A stretch of DNA of 64,000 bases, from contig CAYURD010000001.1 in the NCBI GenBank assembly GCA_964446865.1, positions 1 through 64,000 on the forward strand, in the 5' to 3' direction. This document shows, piece by piece, positions 63,514 through 64,000 of this stretch; position 1 is the stretch's first letter, and every line of letters begins with the position of its first letter. The notes under the pieces are model-generated. The model was not told the origin of the DNA and did not search any database. It saw only the letters and a list, made by a program, of their open reading frames with translations. Position numbers and translations under genes: made by a program. Origin of the DNA: Glaciecola sp964446865 (lineage in GTDB: Bacteria; Pseudomonadota; Gammaproteobacteria; Enterobacterales; Alteromonadaceae).

Positions 63514-64000
63514 CTAAGCGGCCTGATATAGACCAAGTTTGAACTGTAAGTTACTGTCTTTCCATGCGCCAAGTCGAAGGCGCTTTTTTGAAGGCGAGAG
63601 TCTTATATACCAAGGGCTGAGATCACCACCATCTATAAGGTGTCGATATAAAGATGCCGACCAATCTTCAGGTAAAAATTCGACTAACAGAAAATAGTCA
63701 ACAAGTGTTTGCTTTACGTGTTGAAAATAGCTTGAGGATGTTCGTGGTGGGTTGTACGAAGGAATATCTTTTAGTGTAGACGCATTTTCTTGATGATAGC
63801 TTTCGTTTGTATCCATTAAAAATACTGAAAATGAGTCAATGACTGCGTCATATTTGCTCAGTTGGTTGTTGATTTGCTTCGATTGCTGCGTGTTGTGCAT
63901 AAGCTGCAGGCTGTGCATAAGCTGCGTGCTGTGCATAAGCTGCGGGCTGTGCAGATATTGTGAAGTGCACATTGCACCACAATTAATGTCAGAGAAAACA
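63514..64000 (-). CDS. VemP-like secretion-monitor (arrest) peptide candidate, N-terminus outside window
   Basis: The first visible ATG is at 63972, giving 152 residues, but the frame is open without a stop to the window edge. The residues before that ATG (VFSDINCGA) could be the end of a signal peptide, so the gene probably starts beyond 64000. The visible part has a Leu-Met-His-rich repeat (about residues 7-29), a non-membrane middle, and the C-terminal end GAWKDSNLQFKLGLYQAA. As I recall it, Vibrio VemP ends with a closely similar GWKETN segment whose Trp is 13 residues before the arrested Gln, near the end. Here Trp137 and Gln150 are also 13 apart, two residues before the stop. The gene lies 103 bases before secD2, the position of VemP. 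Export by a signal sequence is assumed, not seen. Confidence 0.6.
   Translation of the reverse strand, partial: VFSDINCGAMCTSQYLHSPQLMHSTQLMHSLQLMHNTQQSKQINNQLSKYDAVIDSFSVFLMDTNESYHQENASTLKDIPSYNPPRTSSSYFQHVKQTLVDYFLLVEFLPEDWSASLYRHLIDGGDLSPWYIRLSPSKKRLRLGAWKDSNLQFKLGLYQAA
63895..63954 (-). repeat. 18-bp tandem repeat inside the arrest-peptide candidate
   Basis: The unit GTGCATAAGCTGC-NN-GCT (plus-strand reading) occurs at 63895-63912, 63913-63930 and 63931-63948, with a partial copy after it. In the gene it encodes a six-residue Gln-Leu-Met-His-Ser-x repeat. It lies in frame and preserves the ORF. Confidence 0.9.

Overview
The window looks like a chromosomal segment of a marine, moderately AT-rich gammaproteobacterium of the order Alteromonadales (Alteromonas/Glaciecola/Colwellia-like). 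The basis is gene order: guaB-guaA, xseA, der-bamB-yfgM-hisS-ispG-rodZ-pilW-rlmN-ndk, the isc operon with cysE-trmJ-suhB upstream of it, and queA/tgt-yajC-secD-secF. Protein sequences match gammaproteobacterial families throughout. Almost all of it is housekeeping DNA. A run of exactly 100 Ns (1828-1927) is a scaffold gap. A tRNA-Pro is cut by the left edge and a gene of high interest is cut by the right edge.

Left part (1-17 kb): tRNA-Pro(UGG), folD, a DUF1415 gene, a metal-dependent hydrolase truncated by the gap, a probably NAD-type isocitrate dehydrogenase divergent from a LysR regulator, then a tightly packed minus-strand cluster (DUF2339 membrane protein, DUF4340 protein, GldG/GldF/GldA-type ABC transporter). 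After it come trmO, proS and a metallo-beta-lactamase-fold hydrolase, closed by a 12-bp tandem repeat array.

Middle (17-44 kb): purine synthesis (guaA, guaB), xseA, a 120-bp palindromic repeat element, an unrecognised exported protein, an MscS channel, and then two long minus-strand blocks. One covers cell envelope, isoprenoid and translation functions (der to ndk, including a PilW with an added LysM domain). The other is Fe-S cluster assembly (iscRSUA-hscBA-fdx), whose promoter carries two abutting type 1 IscR-like operators.

Right part (44-64 kb): suhB, a yceI-cytochrome b561-yceI set, a TerB/DUF533 protein, the primary secDF operon (yajC-secD-secF with tgt), and an insertion of three genes (catalase-like peroxidase, PstS-like protein, porin) that separates tgt from queA. 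A potassium channel, a VC0807-family membrane protein and an alkaline phosphatase follow. The window ends with a second, diverged secD-secF pair.

The most interesting system is at the right edge. Directly upstream of secD2-secF2 is an ORF, open to the window end, whose extreme C-terminus reads GAWKDSN...Q-A-A-stop. This resembles, as I remember it, the arrest motif of VemP, the Vibrio export monitor that controls its second SecDF by force-sensitive ribosome stalling. A 9-nt segment immediately after its stop codon is perfectly complementary to a segment overlapping the secD2 ribosome-binding region. A stalled ribosome at the Gln codon would be placed to disrupt that pairing. I infer a VemP-like secretion sensor controlling a reserve SecDF, outside the Vibrio type case.
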